A DNA stretch of 45,300 nucleotides, from positions 1 through 45,300 of the forward strand of contig NZ_ML014785.1 in the NCBI RefSeq assembly GCF_003675895.1, written 5' to 3'. Shown piece after piece: positions 1-7,970 of the stretch; within the stretch, counting starts at the first letter, position 1, and each line of letters starts with the position of its first letter. Made by a program: the position numbers and the translations under genes. Below the pieces are notes generated by a model. The model made no database searches. It saw only the letters and a program-made list of their open reading frames with translations, and was not told the origin of the DNA. This DNA is from Parashewanella curva. Lineage in GTDB: Bacteria > Pseudomonadota > Gammaproteobacteria > Enterobacterales > Shewanellaceae.

Positions 1-118
1 ATTATTAGCTGGCTTATGGGTCTTTTTACAGCTCAACGAAGTTCTTTCTAACTATACCATTGAGGAGATTGAAGCATTTAGAGAGTTGGCTAGTTCGTTT
101 TTTGGACAAACCATGTAG
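1..118 (+). CDS. C-terminal end of an unidentified protein (partial)
   Basis: An open frame runs from the window edge (first whole codon at base 2) to TAG at 116-118 and encodes about 38 residues. It begins with a hydrophobic stretch (LLAGLWVFLQL) followed by a charged amphipathic segment (TIEEIEAFRELASSFF). This could be the end of a small membrane or helical protein. It lies 26 bp before the next plus-strand gene in the same direction, so the two may be co-transcribed. I do not recognise the family, and the start lies outside the window. Confidence 0.4.
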   Translation, partial: LLAGLWVFLQLNEVLSNYTIEEIEAFRELASSFFGQTM

Positions 119-144
119 ATACCTATGGCTATAGGGTATCCATC

Positions 145-600
145 ATGCTCACCAATAGACCTTTCACGCCCTTCAATAAAATCAGTGACTCACAAATCAA
201 ACGACTCGCCCAAGTTACCAAACTAAGCGAGAAATCGCTGGAACATTTTATCCTACAGCTTGAGTTCTTTTTCGATGACCTTGGGAAATTGCCGATAAAT
301 AGTGAAGGCGAGATAGACTTACCCAATCGTGAAAACCATGCAAAAAGACTGAGAGATAAGCTTCGTCAAATAAAAGATCTATCAAAGCAGTTGAAGAAAG
401 AAGTCGATATCTATAATTTAGAGGTGCGGTTATCGGATGCCAAATCTAATAACAATGCGACCCTGAATTACTCTGTGCTTTATGAGGGCGGAGAGATCAC
501 TTTTGAACCAGCGGGTGATTTAAGCCCTCACTTTAATAGTGAGGAAGAACAAGAAAATATGGAAATCACTCTGAAGCAGAGTTTAGAAGAAGGTATGTAA
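145..600 (+). CDS. hypothetical protein, 151 aa, mostly helical
   Basis: Not recognised. The protein is 151 residues, hydrophilic and without a signal peptide or membrane segment. Residues 15-50 and 65-100 look like amphipathic helices, the second rich in Lys/Arg/Glu (RLRDKLRQIKDLSKQLKKE) and coiled-coil-like. The C-terminal third is acidic. The start is ATG 145; the Shine-Dalgarno match is weak. The stop codon TAA (598-600) lies inside the left arm of the inverted-repeat element 592-831, so the present C-terminus may have been created by insertion of that element. The gene probably belongs with the partial gene upstream. Confidence 0.55.
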   Translation: MLTNRPFTPFNKISDSQIKRLAQVTKLSEKSLEHFILQLEFFFDDLGKLPINSEGEIDLPNRENHAKRLRDKLRQIKDLSKQLKKEVDIYNLEVRLSDAKSNNNATLNYSVLYEGGEITFEPAGDLSPHFNSEEEQENMEITLKQSLEEGM

Positions 601-831
601 CCTGAGCTCTGTATAAAGAAATCTGTATCGTTTTGTTTTTATTATTGAAATGTAAATTCAATCTACAGTATTGCTAATTGTGTGTAGTTCAAGGCGGAAC
701 AGTTCGTAATAGCCAGTACCGACATACAAAACTTTCGTTACTGCGTTTCAATTTCGGGCTGTTTTAACGCAGAAATACGCATAAGTAGCAGTGCTGTAGA
801 GGTTCACTTATGCAGAGCTCAGGTTATGTAC
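592..831. mobile_element. MITE-like inverted-repeat element 1 (240 bp)
   Basis: Ends are imperfect inverted repeats: the left arm GGTATGTAACCTGAGCTCTG (592-611, continuing ATAA) matches the reverse complement of the right arm (807-831, GGTACATAACCTGAGCTCTG) with 3 differences over about 25 bp. It has no coding capacity. Inside lies a second module (about 672-790) with its own inverted arms and the motif CAAGGCGGA (690-698) paired by AACAG/CTGTT (698-702/759-763) and closed by AACGCAG (766-772). The same inner module occurs in the elements at 1928-2189 and 16596-16862. Confidence 0.6.
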
Positions 832-843
832 CCTCATTAAAGT

Positions 844-875
844 AAAAACGCCTCGACATTGTCGGGGCGTTTTTA
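844..875. terminator. bidirectional rho-independent terminator
   Basis: Hairpin AAAAACGCC-T-CGAC-att-GTCG-G-GGCGTTTTT with an A-run on one side and a T-run on the other. It can end transcripts from the plus-strand gene at 145-600 and from the minus-strand DUF3014 gene at 894-1775. Confidence 0.85.
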
Positions 876-893
876 TAGGCAAAGATTAAAAAT

Positions 894-1775
894 TTAAAGC
901 TTAGCGGCTATTTTTTGCAATGCAGCTTTTACCTTACGGCTATTTTCAGGTCCCATACGGATCATTAGTTTTTGCGCATTAGGCAGCTGTTCAAGACGCT
1001 TATTTTTGAATTTGTAATTGACGCTGATTGATGTTAGTTCAATCGGTTGTTCGATAACGGGGGCTTTCAACATCTCATTAATCGCTTGTTTTAGACGCTG
1101 AGTGAAGGTGTCATTTTCATAACCAAGTTCTGCAAAGGCATCATTCAGCAGTGGTAACACATAGCGATAAGTTTTGAGCAATTGTTCTGAGTTCATAGTA
1201 GATAGCAGTTCAGCGTAAAAATCATATCTGTGGTAACTGTCAGGATCTAAATAAATCTTATTGTTCACTTCAAGAACAGAAAAAGATTGCTGAGGTGCAA
1301 TTAATGGACTTGCTTTGCGCGCTAGCTGGCCATAAGCCAAATTATCAACAAACACCACAAATTGTCTGGCTAAGTTAGTACGGAGCAGCTGCTTGTCTAA
1401 TGATAAGCCTTTGAAGGCATTCATAGTTTGCTGATACAAAAAGTCATCGCTTTGCTGCAGGCTAGGCAATGGCTCAGGTTTGGGCTCTTCTGGCTTTTTC
1501 ACCACTGGTTGAGGTTCTGGTTTTGGCTCCACTTTTGGGGCTGGTGGCTCAGGGATTGGCTCTGTTGGCAGCGGAGTTTCTGGAAGTGGCTCAGGCGCTT
1601 TAACTTCTGGTTGAGTCACTTCTGGCTCAGGCTCAAGTTGCTGAGGTTCATCGCCTAGATAGTAATACACAGAAGCACTAATTAAGACCACTAAGCCAAT
1701 GGCGCTAAACACTAAACTACTATTGCTTCTAGCCTGTGGAGCTTGAGAAACTCGATCGTCTTGATTCGCTTGCAT
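894..1775 (-). CDS. DUF3014 family membrane-anchored protein
   Basis: 293 residues. One membrane segment at about 20-40 follows a short cytoplasmic N-terminus. Residues 42-115 form a Pro/Glu/Lys-rich linker (repeats of PEP, EPxP, KPEP) that could span part of the periplasm. The rest is a soluble helical domain containing RTNLARQFVVFVDNLAYGQL and LDPDSYHRYDFYAELL, which I associate with the DUF3014 family of gammaproteobacteria. No enzymatic role is known to me. The gene stands alone, ends at the bidirectional terminator at 844-875, and has its promoter in 1776-1927 next to a MITE. Confidence 0.8.
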   Translation of the reverse strand: MQANQDDRVSQAPQARSNSSLVFSAIGLVVLISASVYYYLGDEPQQLEPEPEVTQPEVKAPEPLPETPLPTEPIPEPPAPKVEPKPEPQPVVKKPEEPKPEPLPSLQQSDDFLYQQTMNAFKGLSLDKQLLRTNLARQFVVFVDNLAYGQLARKASPLIAPQQSFSVLEVNNKIYLDPDSYHRYDFYAELLSTMNSEQLLKTYRYVLPLLNDAFAELGYENDTFTQRLKQAINEMLKAPVIEQPIELTSISVNYKFKNKRLEQLPNAQKLMIRMGPENSRKVKAALQKIAAKL

Positions 1776-1927
1776 AAGTTTTCCTTTTGGTACTTCTGTT
1801 ATGTCATTCGTTGCAGTGAGGCATCAGTTATTACGAATGAGATTATATCTTCGCAAGATTGCTTAGCATGTCAATGCGTTTCAATAAAATGTTACATAAT
1901 GCAATGTCTTTTAATGAAACATTTCTA

Positions 1928-2189
1928 GGGCGTGTTGATCTTTCTTGATTGTTTTTGCAGCGATAAATTGGTTATCTTATGCAAGGCGGAGTTTGTAAAG
2001 TGTGGTTGCTCCACATAAACAAACGATAACGCAGCAGAAGTGACCAATTTACGCTGTCTTCGATGCTTTTGAGCACTCCCTGTACTGTGTTGTGACCAGC
2101 TTACTTAGATGGCTAAGCTCACTGCTCATGCCTTGAACAGACAAGTGCTCAAATAGCACAAAATTTAATCCTGAAAGATCAACACGCCC
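1928..2189. mobile_element. MITE 2 (262 bp), TA target duplication
   Basis: Perfect 17-bp terminal inverted repeats GGGCGTGTTGATCTTTC (1928-1944) and its reverse complement (2173-2189), each flanked by TA (1926-1927 and 2190-2191). This is the signature of an IS630/Tc1-mariner-type target duplication. There is no transposase gene. It contains an inner module at 1958-2056 with arms CAGCGATAAATTGGTTA and TGACCAATTTACGCTG, the motif CAAGGCGGA (1982-1990), a stem GTTTGT/ACAAAC (1991-1996/2019-2024), a small hairpin TGTGG-ttgct-CCACA (2001-2015) and AACGCAG (2028-2034). It ends 5 bp from the recG stop codon. Confidence 0.8.
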
Positions 2190-2196
2190 TAAGGTA

Positions 2197-4272
2197 TCAC
2201 GCTTGAATATATTGGTCTTTATTGCCAAGCCAGCGAGCAATGATGGCGTCTACATTTTTCGGAGCTTGTTTTACCATGTGTCCAGCTAAATTTTGCACTT
2301 GTGGCACAAGGTGTTGATCACGCATTAAATCAGCAACTTTCATTTCAACTAACCCTGTTTGCTTTGTACCGAGCACTTCACCCGGCCCTCTGATTTCGAG
2401 ATCTTTTTGAGCAATCACAAAGCCATCATTACTCTCTCTTAATACGCTAAGGCGTTGTTTAGCTGTTAAAGTAAGAGGAGATTTGTATAACATAACGCAG
2501 TGGCTTTCGATCGCCCCTCGGCCTACTCGACCACGAAGCTGATGTAATTGTGCTAAACCTAATCGCTCGGGATTTTCAATGATCATTAAACTGGCATTAG
2601 GGACGTTAACACCAACTTCAATTACCGTGGTTGCCACCAATAAATCCAATTCACCGCTAGAAAATTGATCCATAATAGCTTGTTTGTCTTTGCTTTTTAA
2701 TCGACCGTGAACTAAACCAATTTTGAGCTCTGGTAACAGTTGCTTTAACTCTTCAGCCGTATCTTCAGCCGCTTGACATTCAAGTACTTCTGATTCATCA
2801 ATTAAGGTGCAAACCCAATAGGTTTGACGTTTATTGACGGTTGAAGCATGACGAACACGCTCGATCACTTCTTGGCGACGTTGATCGGAAATGGCTACCG
2901 TTGTAACTGGAGTTCGGCCTGGTGGAAGCTCATCAATAATCGAAGTATCTAGATCAGCATAGGCTGTCATCGCCAACGTTCTGGGAATTGGAGTTGCGGT
3001 CATGATCAATTGATGAGGATAAAATCCTTGTTTGATCCCTTTTTCACGAAGTCCTAATCGTTGATGAACGCCAAAGCGATGCTGTTCATCAATGATGGTT
3101 AACGCTAGATTTTTGTATTCCACTTGCTCTTGGAAGATCGCATGAGTACCAATGATGATATGAGCATCACCACTAGCAATATCGGCTAAAGATTGTTCTC
3201 TGGCTTTGCCTTTTAATTTACCTGCGAGCCAACCGACTTTTAAGCCTAGAGGTGCAAACCATTCGGCAAAATTGTCAGCGTGTTGTTCTGCTAATAGTTC
3301 TGTAGGCGCCATTAATGCCACTTGATAGCCATTTTCTATCGCTTGTAATGCAGCCAAGGCGGCGACTAAGGTTTTTCCTGAACCTACATCCCCCTGAACT
3401 AAGCGCATCATAGGATGTTTTTGTTCAAGATCGCTGCCGATCTCTGCTACTACTCGTTGCTGTGCATCAGTCGGTTTAAAGGGAAGTTCTTTTAAAAATG
3501 GATTCAGTAATTGTCCTGTGGCGGGTAATGCAATAGCAGGATCTTGATTACTGCGCTGACGAAGTTTGAGCATACTCAGGTTATGAGCGAGTAACTCCTC
3601 TTGTACCAATCGCTGCTGTGCTGGGTGTTGTCCTAACTTTAATTCTTCTAGTGACACCGTATTATCTGGGCGATGTAGAACCCGAACTGCTTCAGCGAGT
3701 GGCAGGTTATTGGGGCGCAAGCTTTCTGGGATCAGCTCGGTTAATCCGCCTTGGCTCAACATGGTTAAAGCTTGCTCGGTCAATTTGATCCAACTGGCTT
3801 GCTTTAATCCTTCGGTGCTTGGGTAGATAGGGGTTAAGCTGGCATCCATTTCGATCGGTTGGTCAGGCTCAATCACTTTATAGTCAGGATGAATGATCTC
3901 TGCATGGTGTTTTCCGGCTTTGATTTCACCGTAGGCTTTCATTAAGCGACCATTTTGCATGCCGTTGCGCTGTGCTGCGGAGAAATTAAAAAAACGCAGG
4001 GTGAGTACACCGCTTGAATCTCGCAGTGTGCAGGTTAGCATGCGTTTACGACCATGAATAATTTGTGTCGATTGGATTTCGCCAACGATGGTGCCGTATT
4101 GTCCGGGAAACAAATCAGCAATTTGATATATGTGAGTGCGGTCTTCATAACGCATTGGAAGATGGAACAGCAGATCTTGAACCGTGCGAATGCTCAGTTT
4201 TTCGAGTTTTTCTGCGACTTTCTTTGCCACACCTTTTAATTCGGTGACAGGCACTTGTTCCAATTGCAGCAA
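2197..4272 (-). CDS. recG: ATP-dependent DNA helicase RecG
   Basis: 691 residues, close to the 693 of E. coli RecG, with very high similarity over the whole length as I recall it. RecG reverses stalled replication forks and processes branched DNA. The N-terminal wedge/OB domain (about 1-200) carries LPxRYEDRTH and LRFFNFSAAQ. Walker A is GDVGSGKT (294-301), the DEQH box is at 395-398, followed by TATPIPRT and the helicase C domain ending in QLRGRVGRG. The start is a TTG at 4272; no ATG lies upstream in frame before a stop, and family members carry about 5 more N-terminal residues. It lies 57 bp downstream of the response-regulator gene and may be read through from it. The MITE at 1928-2189 sits directly after its stop. 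Confidence 0.97.
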   Translation of the reverse strand: MLQLEQVPVTELKGVAKKVAEKLEKLSIRTVQDLLFHLPMRYEDRTHIYQIADLFPGQYGTIVGEIQSTQIIHGRKRMLTCTLRDSSGVLTLRFFNFSAAQRNGMQNGRLMKAYGEIKAGKHHAEIIHPDYKVIEPDQPIEMDASLTPIYPSTEGLKQASWIKLTEQALTMLSQGGLTELIPESLRPNNLPLAEAVRVLHRPDNTVSLEELKLGQHPAQQRLVQEELLAHNLSMLKLRQRSNQDPAIALPATGQLLNPFLKELPFKPTDAQQRVVAEIGSDLEQKHPMMRLVQGDVGSGKTLVAALAALQAIENGYQVALMAPTELLAEQHADNFAEWFAPLGLKVGWLAGKLKGKAREQSLADIASGDAHIIIGTHAIFQEQVEYKNLALTIIDEQHRFGVHQRLGLREKGIKQGFYPHQLIMTATPIPRTLAMTAYADLDTSIIDELPPGRTPVTTVAISDQRRQEVIERVRHASTVNKRQTYWVCTLIDESEVLECQAAEDTAEELKQLLPELKIGLVHGRLKSKDKQAIMDQFSSGELDLLVATTVIEVGVNVPNASLMIIENPERLGLAQLHQLRGRVGRGAIESHCVMLYKSPLTLTAKQRLSVLRESNDGFVIAQKDLEIRGPGEVLGTKQTGLVEMKVADLMRDQHLVPQVQNLAGHMVKQAPKNVDAIIARWLGNKDQYIQA

Positions 4273-4329
4273 GTGGTAGCGACCTAAAGTACTGTGAATT
4301 TATACATATACTATCAAAGTAGTTATTTA

Positions 4330-4929
4330 TTACAACCAACCTTTCTGCTTGGCAATTCGAGCCGCATCAATACGATTACTGGCGTTGAGTTTGTTAATCG
4401 CTTCGGATAAATAATTTCTAGCTGTGCCTTCTGCGATAAATAGGCTACTGGCAATCTCGGCTGTGGATTTTCCGTCTGCAGCTAAACGTAACGCTCGGCG
4501 CTCTTTATCGTTAAGGAGATCTTGTTCACCGATGGCCATCATGGCCAGTTCTGGATCGATAATGCGTCTGCCATTCATAATTTGTTCAATGGCATGTTGC
4601 AATTCATCTGTTGGTGCATCTTTCAATAAAAAGCCACCCACACCTGCTTCTAAAGCGCGCTTGATGTAACCGCTGCGACCAAAAGTTGTGAGGATGATGA
4701 CTTTGATTTTACTCTGTTGATCTTTGAGCCAAGTGGCTAATTCGAGCCCTGTTCGACCGGGCATTTCGATATCGGTGAGCAATAAATCAAACTCTTGGGT
4801 TTTGAGTAATGTTAGTGCTTCATCACCATCTTTGGCTTCGGTGATCTCGTAATTGCCTTTAATGGAGAGAAGGGCGGCAAGAGCTCCCCGTACCATAGAT
4901 TGATCTTCAGCAAGCAAAATTCGGATCAT
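4330..4929 (-). CDS. NarL/LuxR-type response regulator (DesR-like)
   Basis: 199 residues: a receiver domain (1-120) and a LuxR-type helix-turn-helix (about 135-195, with KSTAEIASSLFIAEGTARNYLSE). The acidic pocket E8/D9, phospho-acceptor D53, T81 and K103 are present, so phosphorylation control should be intact. Its start overlaps the 3' end of the histidine-kinase gene by 4 bp (ATGA type), which marks a cognate pair. The subfamily resembles DesR/LiaR regulators paired with HisKA_3 kinases. A half-site array at 6861-6913 in front of the upstream TPR gene is a candidate target. The true signal and regulon are unknown. Confidence 0.9.
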   Translation of the reverse strand: MIRILLAEDQSMVRGALAALLSIKGNYEITEAKDGDEALTLLKTQEFDLLLTDIEMPGRTGLELATWLKDQQSKIKVIILTTFGRSGYIKRALEAGVGGFLLKDAPTDELQHAIEQIMNGRRIIDPELAMMAIGEQDLLNDKERRALRLAADGKSTAEIASSLFIAEGTARNYLSEAINKLNASNRIDAARIAKQKGWL

Positions 4930-6020
4930 TGTTGTTCCTTGTGTATATCTAGCTTGATTGTAAAAATGCAGTTTGGTGAGGTTTGATAGTCAAACTCACC
5001 ATTGAGGGCTTTAATTCGCTCACGTATTCCCGTTATGCCATTGCCTTCTGAAATAGACTCACAATGTCCATTATCCATAACTGTGACTTTGAGTGAAGTT
5101 TGTGTTTGCTCAAAGTTAATTTCACATTCATCAGCCTGACTATGGCGCAAAATATTATTACCAAGTTCCGTTAACATGAGGCTTAACTGGCTTTCCACAC
5201 GAGCAGAAAGTTGACTTGGAATATCACTCGTTAGAGACACCACTAATGATTTTTCTCGTAGTCGTTTACATAAATCTGTGACGGTATTGGCTAACCCTTT
5301 GCATTTGTAATCCGAAACGGTTTCTCGTATCTCGCTTAGTCCATTTCTAGAGATCTCAGCCAATTCACTCAGATGCTGTTGTGCTTCTTCAAGTCGGTTT
5401 TGCTGAATAAGCGTCTCTGCTAATTCGGCTTTAAGTGAAATGGATGACAGACTATGGCCAATTAAATCGTGTAAGTCTCTGGCGATACGTTCACGCTCAA
5501 CGATGGTAGCAAGGGTTTTGATTTCTTCAGCTGATTGCTGTTTTTGTCTATTCGCGAGCCCCTTTTGACTGGATGCATAGCCAATTAAGCTCAATGCTAA
5601 ATAGATGGCTGATGCGTAGCCAAAAAAGTAGTAATTTGGGAATAGCCAAATGTTTAATCCAAATAGCAGTAACACAATGATTGGGATGATGATGGCTAAG
5701 CGTTTTAGGGAATAATGAAAGCCACAGAAAAAGCCCACAAAAGAGAATAATGCCATTGAGCCAGAGTTAAAGGGAGTGGCGATAATGGCTAGCGTAAGCA
5801 GACCTAGTATTGGGTAATGTACTTGCTTAGTTGGACAACGGTAAGCTTGGAAATACACAAGGACATAGACAGGTATGATAGCAAGGCTAATGAGATCGTC
5901 TGATAGCTCTCTGGCATCAACAAACATAGGAATAAAATAGAAAACTAGATTACAAAGGTATAACCATGCAAGTTTATCTTTAGTCTTGGATTTGTTGTTG
6001 TTTTTCATGCCTTTCTCCAT
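4926..6020 (-). CDS. DesK-type sensor histidine kinase
   Basis: 364 residues. About five hydrophobic segments lie between residues 17 and 150, with very short loops and no large periplasmic sensor domain, so sensing is probably within the membrane as in DesK. The HisKA_3 box is ERERIARDLHDLIGHSLSS, with phospho-acceptor H184. The HATPase region has LTELGNNILRHSQA (N box), a short DNGH (G1-like) and GNGITGIRERIKALNGEF (G2). It precedes and overlaps the response regulator by 4 bp, and follows the TPR gene by 80 bp, so all three may form one operon. No fatty-acid desaturase gene is nearby, so a membrane-fluidity role is only an analogy. Confidence 0.9.
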   Translation of the reverse strand: MEKGMKNNNKSKTKDKLAWLYLCNLVFYFIPMFVDARELSDDLISLAIIPVYVLVYFQAYRCPTKQVHYPILGLLTLAIIATPFNSGSMALFSFVGFFCGFHYSLKRLAIIIPIIVLLLFGLNIWLFPNYYFFGYASAIYLALSLIGYASSQKGLANRQKQQSAEEIKTLATIVERERIARDLHDLIGHSLSSISLKAELAETLIQQNRLEEAQQHLSELAEISRNGLSEIRETVSDYKCKGLANTVTDLCKRLREKSLVVSLTSDIPSQLSARVESQLSLMLTELGNNILRHSQADECEINFEQTQTSLKVTVMDNGHCESISEGNGITGIRERIKALNGEFDYQTSPNCIFTIKLDIHKEQQ

Positions 6021-6075
6021 GTGTTCGAACTGTTATAACATGATCCAAAGAAGAAAGTCTCTTGTGACTTTCTTC

Positions 6076-6100
6076 TATACTCGTGATACTTAAAAATGCA
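6076..6100. repeat. half copy of a TATACTCGTGAT palindromic repeat
   Basis: TATACTCGTGATACTTAAAA directly follows the stop of the TPR gene and matches the left arm of the full palindrome at 20368-20414. The right arm is missing, so this is a decayed or partial copy. Confidence 0.5.
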
Positions 6101-6784
6101 CTATTGATTTTGGCTTAACAGAAACTTAGCCCAGCTGTAGTTAGGATTTACCGTGACGGCTTGCTTCCAGTCGGCAATGGCTTGGTCTTGAAGATTTTCT
6201 TGCTGCTTTGCCAGACCACGCCATGTATATGCTTCGGCTTTACCCCAACAAATATTAGTACAGTCATTGTCGTATAAGCTCAGGGCTTTATCGGCGTATT
6301 TGATGGTGTTTTCCATACTGCCGCCAAACATGGCAGGCGTATTATAGGCACTAATGGCTTTCACCAAGTAAACTCTTGGATTTGTAGCATCCAGTGACTC
6401 TGCTGTTTTAATCGTTTGCGCTGATATACGACCTAATGTCATTCCTTTCATTGGGTCAACGGCAATCTGCATTCCATAAACTGCTGAAAGTAAGGCGTAG
6501 TTTTCTGAATCACTTTCACTGTCATTTAATTGCTCTAGTGTTTGTGCTGCTGTTTTTAGAGCTGATTTAGCGATATTACGCTGTCCTGAAATATTCGCTA
6601 AAATCGCTATACGATAATTCGCATACGCTTTGGCGTAACCCGTTGAGTTTTTGGCAAGCTCAGATAATTCCGCTCTGCTTTTACTATTCGACGCAATATC
6701 AATTTGTGAGATTGTATTTTCAGCATCGAGTGCCAATGCTGATGAAGATAAAAGTGCGCTAGTAGCGAGTAATAAAGTTTTCAT
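6101..6784 (-). CDS. secreted TPR-repeat protein
   Basis: 227 residues from the chosen start ATG 6784, which begins a clear signal peptide (MKTLLLATSALLSSSALALDA) and has AAGGAA upstream; a longer in-frame start at 6823 would bury the signal. The mature protein is helical with tetratricopeptide-like repeats, the last clear one around AEAYTWRGLAKQQENLQDQA and AIADWKQAVTVNPNYSWAKF. Two cysteines (DCTNICW) could form a disulfide. It is probably periplasmic and serves as a protein-binding scaffold. It lies just upstream of a histidine kinase and response regulator, with an inverted half-site array in its promoter, so it may be both a target and a partner of that system. Confidence 0.75.
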   Translation of the reverse strand: MKTLLLATSALLSSSALALDAENTISQIDIASNSKSRAELSELAKNSTGYAKAYANYRIAILANISGQRNIAKSALKTAAQTLEQLNDSESDSENYALLSAVYGMQIAVDPMKGMTLGRISAQTIKTAESLDATNPRVYLVKAISAYNTPAMFGGSMENTIKYADKALSLYDNDCTNICWGKAEAYTWRGLAKQQENLQDQAIADWKQAVTVNPNYSWAKFLLSQNQ

Positions 6785-6860
6785 GAATTGTTTCCTTACG
6801 GTTAATGTCGAGTACGGAAACAATTATTAAAGATGGGAGTAGAAAAAGGCAGGCACAAAG

Positions 6861-6913
6861 GTCATCAAAACAAGATGACAAATGTCATCATTAAAACAAG
6901 ATGAAATGTCATC
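6861..6913 (-). promoter_or_regulatory. array of GTCATC/GATGAC half sites (candidate response-regulator operator)
   Basis: Five half sites occur in 53 bp: GTCATC (6861-6866), GATGAC (6874-6879), GTCATC (6884-6889), GATGA (900-904 of line 6841-6900, i.e. 6900-6904) and GTCATC (6908-6913). Two adjacent dyads (GATGAC-aaat-GTCATC and GATGA-aat-GTCATC) sit in tandem direct repeats 6867-6892 and 6893-6916. The array is 77-129 bp upstream of the TPR gene start, ahead of the TPR/kinase/regulator genes. Assignment to this response regulator is inference. Confidence 0.5.
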
Positions 6914-6954
6914 ATTGGTGATTTGCTTGGAGCAAGCCACCGTGAGCCATTCAT

Positions 6955-7887
6955 TTACGTAACGGCTTCACTAACAAGGTATGAAGTGTAGGCAAGATAA
7001 ATGATAAGTAACACCACCCCTTCCATGCGACTGATGATTTTTCCTGTATAAGCAAAAGGCAGCATTAACAGTGACAGCCCCAGCATGGTGCTGAAATCAA
7101 CCAATTCTAATCCATCAGCTGAGATTGGGTGAATAATGGCAGTGATGCCTAATACTGAAAGAATATTAAACAGGTTTGAGCCGACGACACTACCGATGGC
7201 AATATCACTTTCGCCCTTCAAAGCCGCAACAACGGAAGTGGCTAGTTCTGGCATACTGGTGCCGATTGCGACGACCGTTAAACCAATAATGATCTCTGAA
7301 ATACCAAATTTACGCGCTAAATCAACGGCACCATCAACAAATAATATGCCACCACCGATCAACATTCCGATACCTACAACAATAAGTATCGCAGAGATGA
7401 TTGGGGTATAGTTGCCTTCAGGAAGCTCTTCAACTTCGCCAGTTTTTTTTGCGTCGTAGTACCCGTAAACCAAATAGGCAACCAGTAACAAACTGAGTGC
7501 TGTACCATCAGCAATGTCTAATTCACCGTCTAGTAATAAACCACCAAACAATAGCGTGACAGCTATCATCAATGGGATGTCGCGTTTTACTATTTGAGAC
7601 TGCACTTCTATTGGTCTAATGATGGCGGTAATGGCTAGAATTAAACCAATGTTGGCAATGTTTGAGCCAATGACGTTTCCTAAGGCAATACCTGAACTGC
7701 CAGCTAAGGCTGATTTTAAACTCACGGCGAGCTCTGGTGCACTTGTACCAAAGGCAACAATAGTTAAACCAATAATCAGAGGCGTTACGCCAAGGCGAAG
7801 CGCAATGGCACTGGCACCACGTACCAGAGCTTCTGCACCAATGGTGAGAATAAGAAACCCACCAACAATAGAAAGAAAAATCAGCAT
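6955..7887 (-). CDS. calcium/sodium antiporter (YrbG family)
   Basis: 310 residues from ATG 7887 (MLIFLSIVGGFLIL); an upstream in-frame start at 7950 would add 21 polar residues not typical of the family. Inner-membrane CaCA exchanger with the two internally repeated alpha motifs: GLTIVAFGTSAPELAVS with GNVIGSNIANIGLIL in the first half, and GLTVVAIGTSMPELATS with GSVVGSNLFNILSVL in the second. About ten membrane segments are visible, with a short acidic cytoplasmic loop (KKTGEVEELPEG) between the halves. It exchanges Ca2+ for Na+ or H+ in related proteins; the physiological role in bacteria is uncertain. It lies 83 bp downstream of mrcA on the same strand. Confidence 0.92.
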   Translation of the reverse strand: MLIFLSIVGGFLILTIGAEALVRGASAIALRLGVTPLIIGLTIVAFGTSAPELAVSLKSALAGSSGIALGNVIGSNIANIGLILAITAIIRPIEVQSQIVKRDIPLMIAVTLLFGGLLLDGELDIADGTALSLLLVAYLVYGYYDAKKTGEVEELPEGNYTPIISAILIVVGIGMLIGGGILFVDGAVDLARKFGISEIIIGLTVVAIGTSMPELATSVVAALKGESDIAIGSVVGSNLFNILSVLGITAIIHPISADGLELVDFSTMLGLSLLMLPFAYTGKIISRMEGVVLLIIYLAYTSYLVSEAVT

Positions 7888-7970
7888 GTGTTGTTGTGAA
7901 CGATAGATTGTAGTGCGCCTAGGATACGCATTTTTCGATGTAATTGACACAATATGTCAGTAATAAGTTG

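Noticed and set aside
1428-1658. 76-codon plus-strand open frame rich in Trp/Leu
   Set aside because: It is the antisense of the Pro/Glu-rich linker of the DUF3014 protein; composition is an artefact.
2049-2240. 63-codon minus-strand open frame at the end of recG
   Set aside because: It spans the MITE and the recG 3' end in another frame; no start signal or protein-like pattern.
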